Below are positions 41,743 to 51,239 of a stretch of 64,000 nt of DNA, one piece after another. The position numbers and the translations under genes are program-made. Every line of letters starts with the position of its first letter. Position 1 is the first letter of the stretch. Below the pieces are notes generated by a model. That model searched no databases. It was not told the origin of the DNA and saw only the letters and a program-made list of their open reading frames with translations. The stretch comes from Paralithodes platypus (taxonomy: Eukaryota; Arthropoda; Malacostraca; Decapoda; Lithodidae): NCBI GenBank assembly GCA_032716605.1, contig CM064481.1:21942811-22006810 (forward strand). The letters run 5' to 3'.

Positions 41743-42171
41743 TTAACCCTTGTCTAGCGGGGTGTTTTGGGCTCATTTGGGCATATTCAGGCCCTCCTGA
41801 ATGATCGATCAAGTATCTGCATGAAAAGAAATTTATTCAGAAAAAAATAGGCACTAAAAGCTTCAAAATGAGACCAGAACGAGCTACGTAGCACTCGTGG
41901 TTCTCTTGCAGTGGTGCCACGAACATGGGAGTTTAGCGTATAGCGGTATATTTTTCCCAGCTATGCTCACTACTGGCTACACTGCCGGCCTCTCGAGAAC
42001 ACAGGGAACATGAGTTAATGGGCGGCGGTAAGCCCTGGGAGTCGGCTGTCTGGCCCGCTGCGCTCCCGGCCATTTGCACTCGATTTTAACCCTTTAAAAG
42101 CCTTAATAATGCTCCTAACTTGCTGCAAATTGGTGCACGACTTAAGTCGAGCGCTGCCAATAAGGGGTTAA
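41743..42171. mobile_element. Possible piggyBac-type MITE in the 3' ITR of copy C (429 bp)
   Basis: It is bounded by TTAA at 41743 and 42168. The left end is TTAACCCTTGTCTAGCG and the inverted right end is TTAACCCCTTATTGGCAGCG; the match is only partial. Removing it makes the copy C ITR about the same length (~350 bp) as the copy B ITR (352 bp), which supports insertion. Confidence 0.5.
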
Positions 42172-42341
42172 GTAATTTTTTCTTTTTTATATTTTACAGT
42201 TTTTTCTGTAGGGTACCCGATCAAAATGACGATCCCATAAGGGAATTAGGCGTGCACTTATGACGAGTACTCCATGATACTTCCGCGCGGGCTATTCAAA
42301 ATGCTGGCGCAGGATATTGAATGGAGACTATTATTATTAAT

Positions 42342-42418
42342 AGGCGAAGTCGTCAATGATTACGGGGCCCTACTAAATATTAGGTTTTCTCTACTTCCCT
42401 TCGGGAATCAAACCTATA
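42342..42418 (+). repeat. 3' terminus of DIRS copy C
   Basis: GGCGAAGTCGTCAATGATTA to TTCGGGAATCAAACCTATA. It is the reverse complement of the right half of the ICR at 41519-41586, as required for the end of the element. Confidence 0.85.
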
Positions 42419-42609
42419 GTATATCTCTACTTTTTAGTATTTTTTGTACTTCTGTATATATATGCTTTATGACTAAACTGTGTTTGGTCTGGGTATTGGT
42501 GTGCCTATGCCTCATACACATGTCCTGTAAATAAAGTATGTGGATTGTCTTCCATCTGCTCTGCCAGAACTTCTGTACATCTAAGAATGATTTATACTTT
42601 ATAATTTTT

Positions 42610-42868
42610 TCTTCCCCTGCTGTGTATGAGCCGTCCGGCTGGCTCAGTTGATAGCGTGCCTGATTCCCATCTTGCAGGTCTCGCGTTCAATCCCCGCTCA
42701 GATTGAAAAGTTTTTCTGGGATATAGCCGGCGGTTACCATCTCCCCATGAGCAAGGGGGATGGGTAATGGTCTCTGGTAGACTAAAGAAAGCCAAGCGCT
42801 TGTGAATCCTCGAAGGAGGAGATATGGGCGCTATATAAGTAACCAGACGATTATTATTATTATTATTA
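42610..42868 (+). mobile_element. tRNA-derived SINE with L2-like tail
   Basis: The head has a polymerase III A box (TGGCTCAGTTGATAGCG, ~42641-42657) and B box (GCGTTCAATCCCCGC, ~42682-42696) with tRNA spacing. The body follows (ATAGCCGGCGGTTACCATCT). The tail GGGCGCTATATAAGTAAC then (ATT)n resembles L2/CR1-group LINE 3' ends. It is not a functional tRNA: the acceptor stem does not close. The SINE probably borrows RT from an L2-like LINE; that partner is not seen in the window. Confidence 0.85.
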
Positions 42869-43106
42869 CATCACCATACCGACGTGTACATCCTTGGTCA
42901 TATGACTAATCAATGCCTACCTGTATACAGGTATATTGATGCTTTTTTAATTGATACACATGTAACTACATTATCTTAATATGCACCATGTAGTTACACT
43001 CTTTTGTTCTAATGAACAACACAGTTTATTGCGTCTTTTCTTGATCAGCTGATTATACTTGGATTTAGTTTTTGCTGCTTGGATGTCCGCCTCCGACTTG
43101 GGATTC

Positions 43107-43606
43107 AAGCCCTACATTGGATAACGTAGAGACTGCTACTAAATTGGGAGGTTTGACGACCTCCCAAATAAGGAAAACCTCCTATTTGGTAGCAGTCTCG
43201 GAGTATCCAACGACAGAGTATCTCGCCCTCATGCCTAACCCCTGCCCATCCAATCTAGTCTGATTACTTGATACCATGATAGTGTTACAGAGCCAGGCGC
43301 GGGTATGTGGAGTTCGTGCATGCGTCCAGAGGGAAGCCAGATTGAGTAGGCATCTATTTTAATTTTTCTACCCTACCTTTTTTCCTTTTCTATTCTCAAT
43401 AAGTAGTCTCGAAGTGTGTACAACGTACCTAGTAGAGATTTAAGGTGCTACTCTAGAAGATATTGGGCTGCACATGTAGTACCGATAAATCGGCCCGCTG
43501 TCCCAGCGGCTGAACTTATAAGCCCTACGTTGGATACTCCGAGACTGGTACCAAATAGGAGGTTTTCCTTATTTGGTTATTTGGGAGGTCGTCAAACCTC
43601 CCAACC
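43107..43606 (+). mobile_element. 3' end of a DIRS-like element, family 3 (ICR and ITR), plus orientation
   Basis: The ICR at 43111-43212 joins CATTGGATAACGTAGAGACT / GGGAGGTTTGACGACC to CTCCCAAATAAGGAAAACCT / GTCTCGGAGTATCCAACG. The right end at 43528-43606 is the inverted second half (GTTGGATACTCCGAGACTGG, AGGAGGTTTTCCTTATTTGG, GTCGTCAAACCTCCCAA). The segment between holds CCCCTGCCCATCCAATCTAG and TGTACAACGTACCTAGTAG, shared inverted with 24520-24740. Confidence 0.77.
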
Positions 43607-43957
43607 ATCACAGTCAGTCTGCCTGGAACACTGTTGCAAGCACTGCCCAAGCAAATCAATCCACAGGTTTTGGCTGTCCGAATTGATGCACACAAGCAGT
43701 ATTCAGTGCCACAAGACTGGTGATTTGTGGCAAATGTCCAGTAAAGTCCCTGTAACAAGGGCACATCCTAGCCCTGTCAATCAAGGGAGTGTAGCCTACA
43801 GTGTTAAAAACTGCATCATATGTATGCATGGGACAAAGTCACAATACTCTACCAAGACTGCCTCAGTCAGTTTTGTCTAATATCATCTTTTCTTCCAGGT
43901 CCACAACATGAGGGAAGCATAAAATGATCAAGCATGCAACTTTCAAGAAATACAATA
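43607..43957 (+). other. Unassigned 350 bp, possible host-type fragment
   Basis: It contains an ORF segment (LEHCCKHCPSKSIHRFWLSE, CIICMHGTKSQYSTK) ending at 43880, followed by a pyrimidine-rich TTTTCTTCCAG that resembles a splice acceptor. I do not recognise the peptide. It could be a gene remnant or chance. Confidence 0.25.
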
Positions 43958-44272
43958 TAATATTTATTAGTGGCCCCTCCATCATTGACGAACATGCCTA
44001 TTACATAAGGCATCCTCTTCAAACACTAATCCGCCGTAGTTTGAATCTACCGCGCAGAGCATTTCAAATCTGAGGAGCCTTCATCATGAGCGCACGCGAC
44101 CTCACTCATGGCTTCAGTCATTATGAATTGGGTTCTCACTACGAAAAAACTTCGTAAAAAATAAAAAACAAAAAGAAAATAAGAATAACTATCCAATAAG
44201 CTTTCCATCATATCGTAGATGTACTTGTGTGGATCTTTGACCAGACGCTGATTCAGGCGTCATTCTTCCTTC
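43958..44272 (+). repeat. 5' inverted terminal repeat of DIRS copy B
   Basis: It runs from TATTTATTAGTGGCCCCTCC through CCGCGCAGAGCATTT and TCATCATGAGCGCACGCGAC to CAGGCGTCATTCTTCCTTC. It is inverted at 53241-53560. Outer bases 43961-44000 are complementary to ICR bases 53061-53099. Confidence 0.92.
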
Positions 44273-45189
44273 TCTGCTCTGCGGTCAGCCGGCCCGGACG
44301 TGTCTCTCCACGCTCCGCTGGTTCCGCATTTGCTGCGTCCCTAGTGAGTTTTTTCTCATTTGTTTACTCCGGGATGTATCGAGTAAGGTTAGGATATGCG
44401 TAGCAGGAGTGTCCTGGGCTGGTTGCCCGCAGTGCAGTGTATTTTGGGTCGTGTGTTTGGGGCATCTATTTCGGATGTACCCTCGTGGTCCGGTTGTGGA
44501 CAGGTGAACTTTTTCACAGTTAGCTAGCTTTGTGATGCAGGCGGCTTTCATTACGCGTTATTGCTTCCTTTTATCTTTCTGATGAGGTAGCGTATTTTTG
44601 CTGACGTTCCCAGCGTATTTTTCTTCACTTAGTGAAGTTTTTTCTGGGTCCCGAGTCAGTTCTTCCCTTTGCCGGAAGTATTTGCTACAGTGGTGTGTTG
44701 GCGGTGGTTCCTGTTGTGATATAATTCAGTGCTTTTTGTTTATATTCCGACATGTTAATGTTATCCGTCTGCCTAGGCAGCCTCTCGTAGCTTTACCACA
44801 TATACAAGTGTTATTGATTTATTTTCTAAATATGTACTACACTCAACCCTCAGCTATCACGCACTTAGCTATCGCGTTCCACAGCTATCGCCTGCTCCCC
44901 AAAAGCTGTCAGACCATGGCTTTCACGCCTATGAGCTGGCTATCACGCACCAAATGTGGCCAAAAATACAACAAAATTGGAAATTCCCGGGCTTGGGAAT
45001 TCCCAGGCGGGCGGCAGCATACGTTTACGATACTCGCTCCCTGATTGGGCGTGACTCATGGGAAGCAAGCGCTGTGATTGGCGGCCACTCATCCTCCTAC
45101 CCTCCCGCCATACTTACAATTTCTCAGTCTTACTTGTACCCCCATTGTTGTCTGGTGAAAGCTGTGAAGTGTTTTTATACCTGTGAACA

Positions 45190-47163
45190 ATGGCTACTAA
45201 CCCACCCCAACGGCCACCGAATCCCCCTACCTTCGCTCAGCGTAATGTGACCGCACCAAATCGAGACATTAAGAAGAGAAAGAACCTTACGTATGCTCAG
45301 AAACAGGAAATTGTGGACTTAATAGGCAAGGGTGAAACAAAAAGGAGTGTGGCAAAGAAGTTTGGAGTGAATGAATCGACAGTGAGGGGGATTTATCAAA
45401 AGCGAGAAAACATAAAGAGTCACATGAAACTTGCCCCATCAATTTCTGCATCGAATGCCTTTCGAAGTTCTAATAAAGTGCTACTTAAGACGGAACAAGT
45501 GTTGGGGCGATACTTGAATAAGCAGGCAAAGCGGAACTTGCCCGTGGACACACGTGAGATTACGGTCACAGCCAAGGAGATTTATCAAAGTGTGGCTCGT
45601 AAGCTTGGTGTGGATAACCCCCAAGCATTTCAGGCTTCCAAAGGGTGGGTTAGCAAGTTCATGAGCCGCCATACAATTAAGAGTGTTAAAGTATCGGGTG
45701 AGGCGGCTAGTGGGGACAGGCCTGCCGCTCGTGCATATCCAGGGGCCCTGAAAAACATCATAGAAGCGGGACAATACACTCCAGACCAAATATTTAACAT
45801 GGACGAAACAAACTTCTATTGGAAGACAATGCCCAAACGTACATTTATCACCAACAAGTCAGCCAAAATTAGGGGTAGAAAGGCGATAAAAGAACGCTTC
45901 ACCCTGCTCTTCGCCATGAATGCTTCAGGTACCTGCTGCTTGAAACCTACCATCATTCATCGCGCCAAGAGGCCTAGGGCTTACAAGGGGCATGATATGA
46001 ACAACCTAAATGTCCACTGGCTATCTTCCAAGAAAGGATACATGTCTGCCAAGCTCTCCCTGGACTGGTTTAAGGAAGCATTCGTCGCGGAAGTTAAGGA
46101 GTACTGCAAGGCCAAGAACGTTAGATTTAACATTCTACTCCTGCTGGATAATTCCCCTGGCCATTCACCCCTTATGAGGACGGAGAACCCTAACGTGAAA
46201 GTGGAATTCTTGCCTCCCAACACAACCTCCCTAATCCAGCCCCTCGACCAGGAGGTGATTGCGGTAGTGAAGGCTGCATATTCTCGACGGCAGTTTCGTC
46301 AGATGCGGCAGGCAACACAAGACAATCAACTTATTCAGCAGTTGGTGGATAGTGAGGATGAAGGAGAGGACGAGGAAGCTGAAGCAAATACCGAATCTGA
46401 AAAAAAAGTGATTCGGTATTGGAAGAATTACAATGTCAAAAAGGCAATAGACTTGGTGGTAGATTTCTGGAAGAATGTAACCCCGGCTACAATCAACCAT
46501 GCATGGCGCAACATTTTGGAGGGTCTACCAGAGGACAGGCAGGTAATAGTGGCAGGTGAGCTGCAGTCAGTGGATGCAGAGTTAGAGGCAGCAGCAGAGG
46601 AGGCAAGAGGGATCTCTGGCCGTGGTTTTGCAGAGACAACTGGCGAGGATATCAGGGAAATGTTGAGGCCAGCAAATGTTACAGCAGAAGACCTACTCCA
46701 GGAGGACGAAGAAGGACAGGAGGATAGTGCAGAAGATGAAGAGAATGTTGAAACACAAATGGACGGCATTCCCATGAGCGACATAAAACTCCTCATAGAG
46801 TTAGGTGGACAGATGCGGCATATTATTGAGCAAGATTCAAACATGAACAGTGAAAACAAGGATCCTTACTTAATCAGGTCTTGGCAGGTTATGAGGATAG
46901 GTACCACGCCCATATCAACTCTCTCCAGCAACGCCAGGTCACAGACTTCTTTCGTGGTCGGCCAGGCCCCTCCGACCACCCTCAACCAGGCCCCTCCGAC
47001 CACCCTCAACCGGGCCCCTCCGGTGAGCCTCGACCGGGCCCCTCCGGTGAGCCTCGACCACGGCAACAAATCGATGAACAGCCTTTACTTACGGCACTTG
47101 AATTGGATACAGTGGATGATGACACTTCAGAATTTGAAGGATTTGATGTTGAAGGGATACTGA
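45190..47163 (+). CDS. Tigger-type transposase (657-codon ORF; last ~90 residues out of frame)
   Basis: ATG at 45190, 350 bp inside the element. Residues ~30-75 form a CENP-B/pogo-type helix-turn-helix (LTYAQKQEIVDLIGKGETKR, VAKKFGVNESTVRGIY). Residues ~90-165 form a second DNA-binding domain (AFQASKGWVSKFMSRH). The DDD catalytic domain follows: FNMDETNFYWKTMPKRTF (first Asp), ILLLLDNSPGHSP (second), PPNTTSLIQPLDQEVI (third). An acidic region lies at ~390-410 and again at ~495-520. The frame stays open to 47163, but the C-terminal residues after ~563 lose similarity. The plausible tail (TDFFRGRPGPS) lies in another frame. It cuts and pastes at TA sites. The catalytic core looks intact. Confidence 0.93.
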   Translation: MATNPPQRPPNPPTFAQRNVTAPNRDIKKRKNLTYAQKQEIVDLIGKGETKRSVAKKFGVNESTVRGIYQKRENIKSHMKLAPSISASNAFRSSNKVLLKTEQVLGRYLNKQAKRNLPVDTREITVTAKEIYQSVARKLGVDNPQAFQASKGWVSKFMSRHTIKSVKVSGEAASGDRPAARAYPGALKNIIEAGQYTPDQIFNMDETNFYWKTMPKRTFITNKSAKIRGRKAIKERFTLLFAMNASGTCCLKPTIIHRAKRPRAYKGHDMNNLNVHWLSSKKGYMSAKLSLDWFKEAFVAEVKEYCKAKNVRFNILLLLDNSPGHSPLMRTENPNVKVEFLPPNTTSLIQPLDQEVIAVVKAAYSRRQFRQMRQATQDNQLIQQLVDSEDEGEDEEAEANTESEKKVIRYWKNYNVKKAIDLVVDFWKNVTPATINHAWRNILEGLPEDRQVIVAGELQSVDAELEAAAEEARGISGRGFAETTGEDIREMLRPANVTAEDLLQEDEEGQEDSAEDEENVETQMDGIPMSDIKLLIELGGQMRHIIEQDSNMNSENKDPYLIRSWQVMRIGTTPISTLSSNARSQTSFVVGQAPPTTLNQAPPTTLNRAPPVSLDRAPPVSLDHGNKSMNSLYLRHLNWIQWMMTLQNLKDLMLKGY

Positions 47164-47195
47164 ACGAGATAGAGCAACGTAGGAGTGGCCAATAA
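46881..47195 (+). pseudogene. Out-of-frame C-terminal tail of the Tigger transposase
   Basis: The third frame reads AGYEDRYHAHINSLQQRQVT, DFFRGRPGPSDHPQPGPS repeated, then ALELDTVDDDTSEFEGFDVE and a stop at 47195. It resembles a Tigger tail (a QRQ..FF motif and an acidic end), whereas the main frame here becomes Pro/Leu-rich. A one- or two-base indel near 46870-46890 would explain it. The Pro-Gly-Pro-Ser segment is a 4-5 unit tandem repeat at the DNA level (~46965-47065). Confidence 0.7.
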
Positions 47196-47504
47196 TTCGT
47201 CACCCCTAGCCTCGGAACCCAACCCACCTAAATCCCTCAACACACCTAAAAAGGTAAATGTGATGGTGTAATATGTTCTTATATTTACTTTTATAATGTT
47301 TCTTATAATTATTATTATGTTATGTTAGTGTTCAGTGGAAATTATTAGGTAAAAATAGCAAAATACGAAAAATAGTTGTCAAATTCGGCACCCAGGCACC
47401 AATTAGAATTATTCCCATTAGTTCATCAGTATGGCTATCGCGGTTACGGCTACCGCGCGGCTATAGCTGCACCAATTAGGAGTGATAGCTGAGGGTTGAG
47501 TGTA

Positions 47505-48723
47505 CTGTGTGATGTGTGTCCTGGTTTAGTTGTGTATTGGCTAATTCCACGGACTATTTATGTGTCCTGGGTTAGTTGTGTATTGGCTAATTCCACGGAC
47601 TATGTTGGGCCCGGCGTTAGTTGTGTTTTGGCTACGCCTCGGTCCTGTGTTGCGTTCAGATGGTATCTGGACGGGGTGGGTTATTTCCGGCGGGTTTTTC
47701 TCGGTTACATCATGAAAAAACCCGGCTGGTTGCCGAGTTTTGGCCATGCGTGGTTTAAAAACAGGCTTGTTTCCCCGGCGAGTGGGTGTCTGTGGCTCCC
47801 CAGGAAGGCGTCTCTGGGGTGCCTGTTTCAGGCTTCTTCTGATTCCCGGCGGGTTGGCTGTACCCATCTAACAGTGTTTATACGGACACGTGTTGTTTGT
47901 AGTTTTTCGGTTTTGCAAAGCCAATATAAAACTATGCTGTTGTTGTATTTCCTCCCCGGCGATCTTTTACAAAGATGTGGGGTTCGGAACAATTGGGGTT
48001 AACTTTTAAACTTTAAATCACCCGGCGGGTGCAACCTGGTAGGGTGGGATGACCGAATTTGCAAAATTCAGTTTAGTTGACCAGACAATTGAGGGATGCA
48101 TTGTGTATCGCCTCCTTCAACATACGGCAATTTAAGGCACAATTGGGGTTAACGTTTTTTAAACTAATATTCACACCCGGCGGGTGCTCCCTGGAAGGGT
48201 GGGAATAACGAATTTACAATTCAGTTAGTTAACCAGACAATTGAGGGATACGTTTTGTATCGCCGCCTTCAACATACGGCGATCTAAAAAGATACTTCGG
48301 GAGAAGTTAGATCTCGTATATTTGTCAGGCTTCCCAGTTTTTGATCTACGAGATAATTCGGGGACCGGCGTCTTTTTTAGGGGGGTATTTTCCAAAATTG
48401 AATCTTGAAACAAACACCACCGGAAAGACTTAATCAGTTATAAACGCCAGGCTGGTCTTTATATATTATGTCAGAGGGTATTCATAAATCTTTTGGACAA
48501 ATTAAGATATTCGGAAATCTTTTACTTAGGAAACCCCACCGTGTAGCGAGCTGTAGTCGTTGAGTATTACGTCTCCTTACCCGGCGGGTTATTTAACACT
48601 TGTGTGCGAACATGTTTGGGTTAACCTTATGAGCATTAATTCCTGGAAATTTTCTTTTTTTCCAGAGCTGGGTCCCGGCGGGTCTATGCAGAACCTGGAG
48701 TAAGTATCCCACCAGTCTCTGTC
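47505..48723 (+). other. DIRS copy B leader with tandem units and hairpin
   Basis: There is no gene. Two ~155-bp tandem units contain the palindromes CACCCGGCGGGTG (48019-48031 and 48174-48186), TTGAGGGAT(A/G)CGTTTTGTATCG-type blocks and a hairpin. ATCGCCG at 48259-48265 pairs perfectly with CGGCGAT at 48277-48283; an earlier unit (48105-48130) has decayed pairing. The arrangement is conserved with copy A (31700-32000). Confidence 0.75.
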
Positions 48724-49296
48724 ATGGCTACCTTTGCCCCGGTTTTTGCTTTATGCATTACGCCCTCCTGTTCAGGTATCCCTATTTTTGCGCACACCCT
48801 TTGTATAAAATGTGTTAAACTGTCTCGTTTGGTGTGGGTTACCTTTCCGGCGTTTTTTCTCGTTGCTCCGAGAACACCGTTTTTGTTTACCGAGTTTTAG
48901 TCAGGATGGCTCAAAATAGGTAAGTTGCCCCGACGAGTTTGGTCGCTTGAGGGCTCATAAGAAACTGCGTTTTCTGTGGTCGAGCCTGGGATCAGGCTTC
49001 CTGTGTTATTCATTGCTTTATGCATTACGCCCTCCTGTAATGTATAGTTTAGTGTGGGTTACCTTTCCGGCGTTTTTCTCGTTGCTCCGAGAACACCGTT
49101 TTTGTTTACCGAGTTTTAGTCAGGATGACTAAAATAGGTAAGTTACCCCGACGAGTTTGGTCGCTTGAGGGCTCATCAGAAACTGCGTTTTCTAGGGTCG
49201 AGCCTGGGATCAGGCTTCCTGGTTTATTCCCGTCGAGGGGGGCTCCACACAGTTTTCTAGGTGATCAGGCTGACACCTGTTGGACTTGGTTTTCTC
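48724..49296 (+). pseudogene. gag: gag start remnant and ~190-bp tandem duplication (copy B)
   Basis: From ATG at 48724, MATFAPVFALCITPSCSGIP and FAHTLCIKCVKLSRLVW match copy A's gag start (MATVAPVFALCTTTACAGIP). The reading is then lost. A ~190-bp block, from GTGGGTTACCTTTCCGGCG through CGAGAACACCGTTTTTGTTT to GAGCCTGGGATCAGGCTTCC, occurs at ~48834 and again at ~49053. The second copy is preceded by a repeat of part of the gag start (TTTATGCATTACGCCCTCCT at 48750 and 49016). Confidence 0.7.
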
Positions 49297-50072
49297 TGCT
49301 TTTCAAAGCCATTGAAACAATGCTGTCTGTTTGTTTGGTCTTTACCTCCCGGCGACCTTTTTACAAAGAGGTCTGGGGCAGGTATAATTGGTTTGACACT
49401 GCATATAAAACCCGGCGGTTGTACCTTCGGGTGGTTATATTAACGGATTTGCGATTCGAGATAATTTGCCAAACAATTGATTGATACAATAGGGTATCAC
49501 GGCCTTCAAGACGGCGATCTATGAGGGCTTCTGGGAGAAGCCGGATTAGAGATTAAGATAGGCTTAGACTTTTTATGGGATAAAAAGATGCCTGAATCTT
49601 ACTAGTGTTTCAAGTGTAAAGGGTTACTTGAAAGACTTCATCTTTAATAAAGATATGCTTCATCTTTATGAGGATTAAGAAGTTATGCTTAATTCTTTTG
49701 GACAGATGAAAGATATGCTGAAATCTTTAATAAGCCATTGAAACAATGCCGTTTGTTTGTTTAGTCTTTCCCTCCCGGCGACCTTTTTACAAAGAGGTCT
49801 GGGGCAGGTACAATTGGTTTGACATTGCATATAAAACCCGGCGGTTGTACCTTTGGGTGGTTATATTAACTGATTTGCAATTCGCGATAATTTGCCAAAC
49901 AATTGATTGATACAATAGGGTATCACGGCCTTCAAGACGGCGATCTATGAGGGCTTCTGGGTGACGCCAGATTAGAGATTAAGATAGGCTTAGACTTTTT
50001 ATGGGATAAAAAGATGCCGGAATCTTACTAGTGTTTCAAGTGTAAAGGGATACTTGAAAGACTTCATCTTTA
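49297..50072 (+). repeat. Tandem ~425-bp leader duplication
   Basis: The block from AGCCATTGAAACAATGC(T/C)GT and CTCCCGGCGACCTTTTTACA to AGACTTCATCTTTAA occurs at ~49303-49664 and ~49731-50072 with few differences. The spacer between is made of short repeats of AGATATGCTT(C/A)AT and its variants. Both copies carry the hairpin-region motif TCAAGACGGCGATCTATGAG. Confidence 0.85.
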
Positions 50073-50672
50073 ATTATTATGTTCCTTCCAACAACCAACA
50101 ATACTCCTAAAATCGATTAATGAAATTTACAAACACATGTGGCAGTCCGTGGACTCGAACCCAGGATGCTCACACTGAAAATCAACACCTTATACATCGC
50201 ACCACGAAGACAGTTAAAGGTTGGTGGACACTGCCTACGATTTATTATGCAACTTCGAATCCTGCATATCAATCTAAGCATGTACACACATCCCAACTGC
50301 AACTCACGTAGGCTATGCATACTGTATGTGAATGGAGAGAGCAATTAATAGGGCCTTAACTACTTAGGGAAGTCCTCTCGATAATTTACTCCTGAACCAA
50401 TATCAATTATTATGTTCCTTCCAACAACCAACAATACTCCTAAAATCGATTAATGAAATTTACAAACACATGTGGCAGTCCGTGGACTCGAACCCAGGAT
50501 GCTCACACAGAAAATCAACACCTTATACATCGCACCACGAAGACAGTTAAAGGTTGGTGGACACTGCCTAAGATTTATTATGCAACTTCGAATCCTGCAT
50601 ATCAATCTAAGCATGTACACACATCCCAACTGCAACTCACGTAGGCTATGCATATGTGAATGGAAAGAGCAA
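50073..50672 (-). mobile_element. tRNA-derived SINE dimer (333-bp tandem unit)
   Basis: On the minus strand each unit has a polymerase III B box, GGGTTCGAGTCC (complement of 50151-50162 and 50484-50495), and an A-box-like GTGGTGCGATGTATAAGG about 35 nt upstream. The two units are offset by exactly 333 bp. The other copy of this leader block at ~49655-49680 reads CATCTTTAATAAAGATATGC without the insert, so the dimer went in between CTTTAA and TAAAGATATG. The tRNA fold is imperfect, so these are not working tRNA genes. Confidence 0.7.
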
Positions 50673-50779
50673 TAAAGATATGCTTCACCTTTATGAGGAT
50701 TCAGAAGATATGCTTAAATCTTCTGGACAGGTAAAGATATGCTGAAATCTTTAATATGATACTAAAGGACAACGAAAAG

Positions 50780-51239
50780 TAGTGGTGGAGTGCTACGGTT
50801 CGTTGACCGGCGGTTTTGAGGCACATATTTTGTACCGTTTTTTGGGTGTAACCCTATGAGCTTTAATCCCCGGAAAATTCTCTTTCCAGGGCGGATTACC
50901 GGTGTTGCACCAGGTGACCAGGTAGTTCCCGGGGGCGGGGTAGTTTTCCCCCAGTTTCTGTCGTGTCGGCACTTGAACCTCTCATTGCTGTATGTTCAAC
51001 GCCGTTAGGCTCAGGTAGCCCTATCTTATTTTTATTGGTTAATGAAATAATTTAATAGCTGAATCATAATAAACATATATATTTTCTATGATTATATTAT
51101 GATAATATTGTGTTTATTTATAGTAATTTATTTTAATACAATTCAATATAAATTAAATTAATTAGTATACTTTATGATTTTGCTCACCAGCTCTGCTTTC
51201 AATGTGTTAATGAGCTATGGGAGCTTTTAATTATCATAA
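50780..51239 (+). pseudogene. Second, diverged leader/gag start and AT-rich spacer
   Basis: 50780-51030 aligns with 48560-48780: GTAACCCTATGAGCTTTAAT, TCTCTTTCCAGGGCGGATTA, CCCAGTTTCTGTCGTGTCGG, versus the first leader/gag start. It suggests that copy B is a fusion of two DIRS leaders. 51030-51239 is AT-rich with no recognisable content. Confidence 0.6.

Larger units (their letters stand above)
38733..42418 (+). mobile_element. DIRS-like element copy C (family 1 relative), 3' part
   Basis: It carries a recombinase gene (39299-40225, split from its start by a MITE), a 77-bp satellite (40270-41125), an ICR (41481-41586) and the 3' ITR (~41640-42418, with a MITE inside). gag and RT are missing. 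The left limit is uncertain: sequence from ~38740 loosely resembles the recombinase start of copy B, and the piggyBac right end is directly adjacent. Compared with copy B it is a diverged subfamily (terminus GGGGCCCTACTAAATATTAG rather than GGGGCCACTACTAAATATTA). Confidence 0.85.
44840..47502 (+). mobile_element. Tigger (Tc1/mariner-pogo group) DNA transposon, 2663 bp
   Basis: TA duplications lie at 44838-44839 and 47503-47504. Ends are inverted: CACTCAACCCTCAGCTATCA on both sides. Further inverted GCTATCGCG blocks lie inside. It sits in the leader of DIRS copy B. Copy A lacks it and keeps the single TA in matching context (TGCCCTACTGTGTCATGTG, minus strand), so the insertion happened after the two copies separated. 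Confidence 0.97.

Noticed and set aside
42618..42700. A tRNA gene on the plus strand
   Set aside because: A and B boxes are good but the acceptor stem does not close, and it is fused to a SINE body and tail.
43416..43880. 154-codon ORF
   Set aside because: Its first half is DIRS family 3 terminal sequence, so the full ORF is not a gene; only the end is kept as an uncertain fragment.
50139..50215. A tRNA gene on the minus strand
   Set aside because: The B box is perfect but the T stem and acceptor stem do not pair, and the unit is a 333-bp tandem mobile repeat; called a SINE instead.
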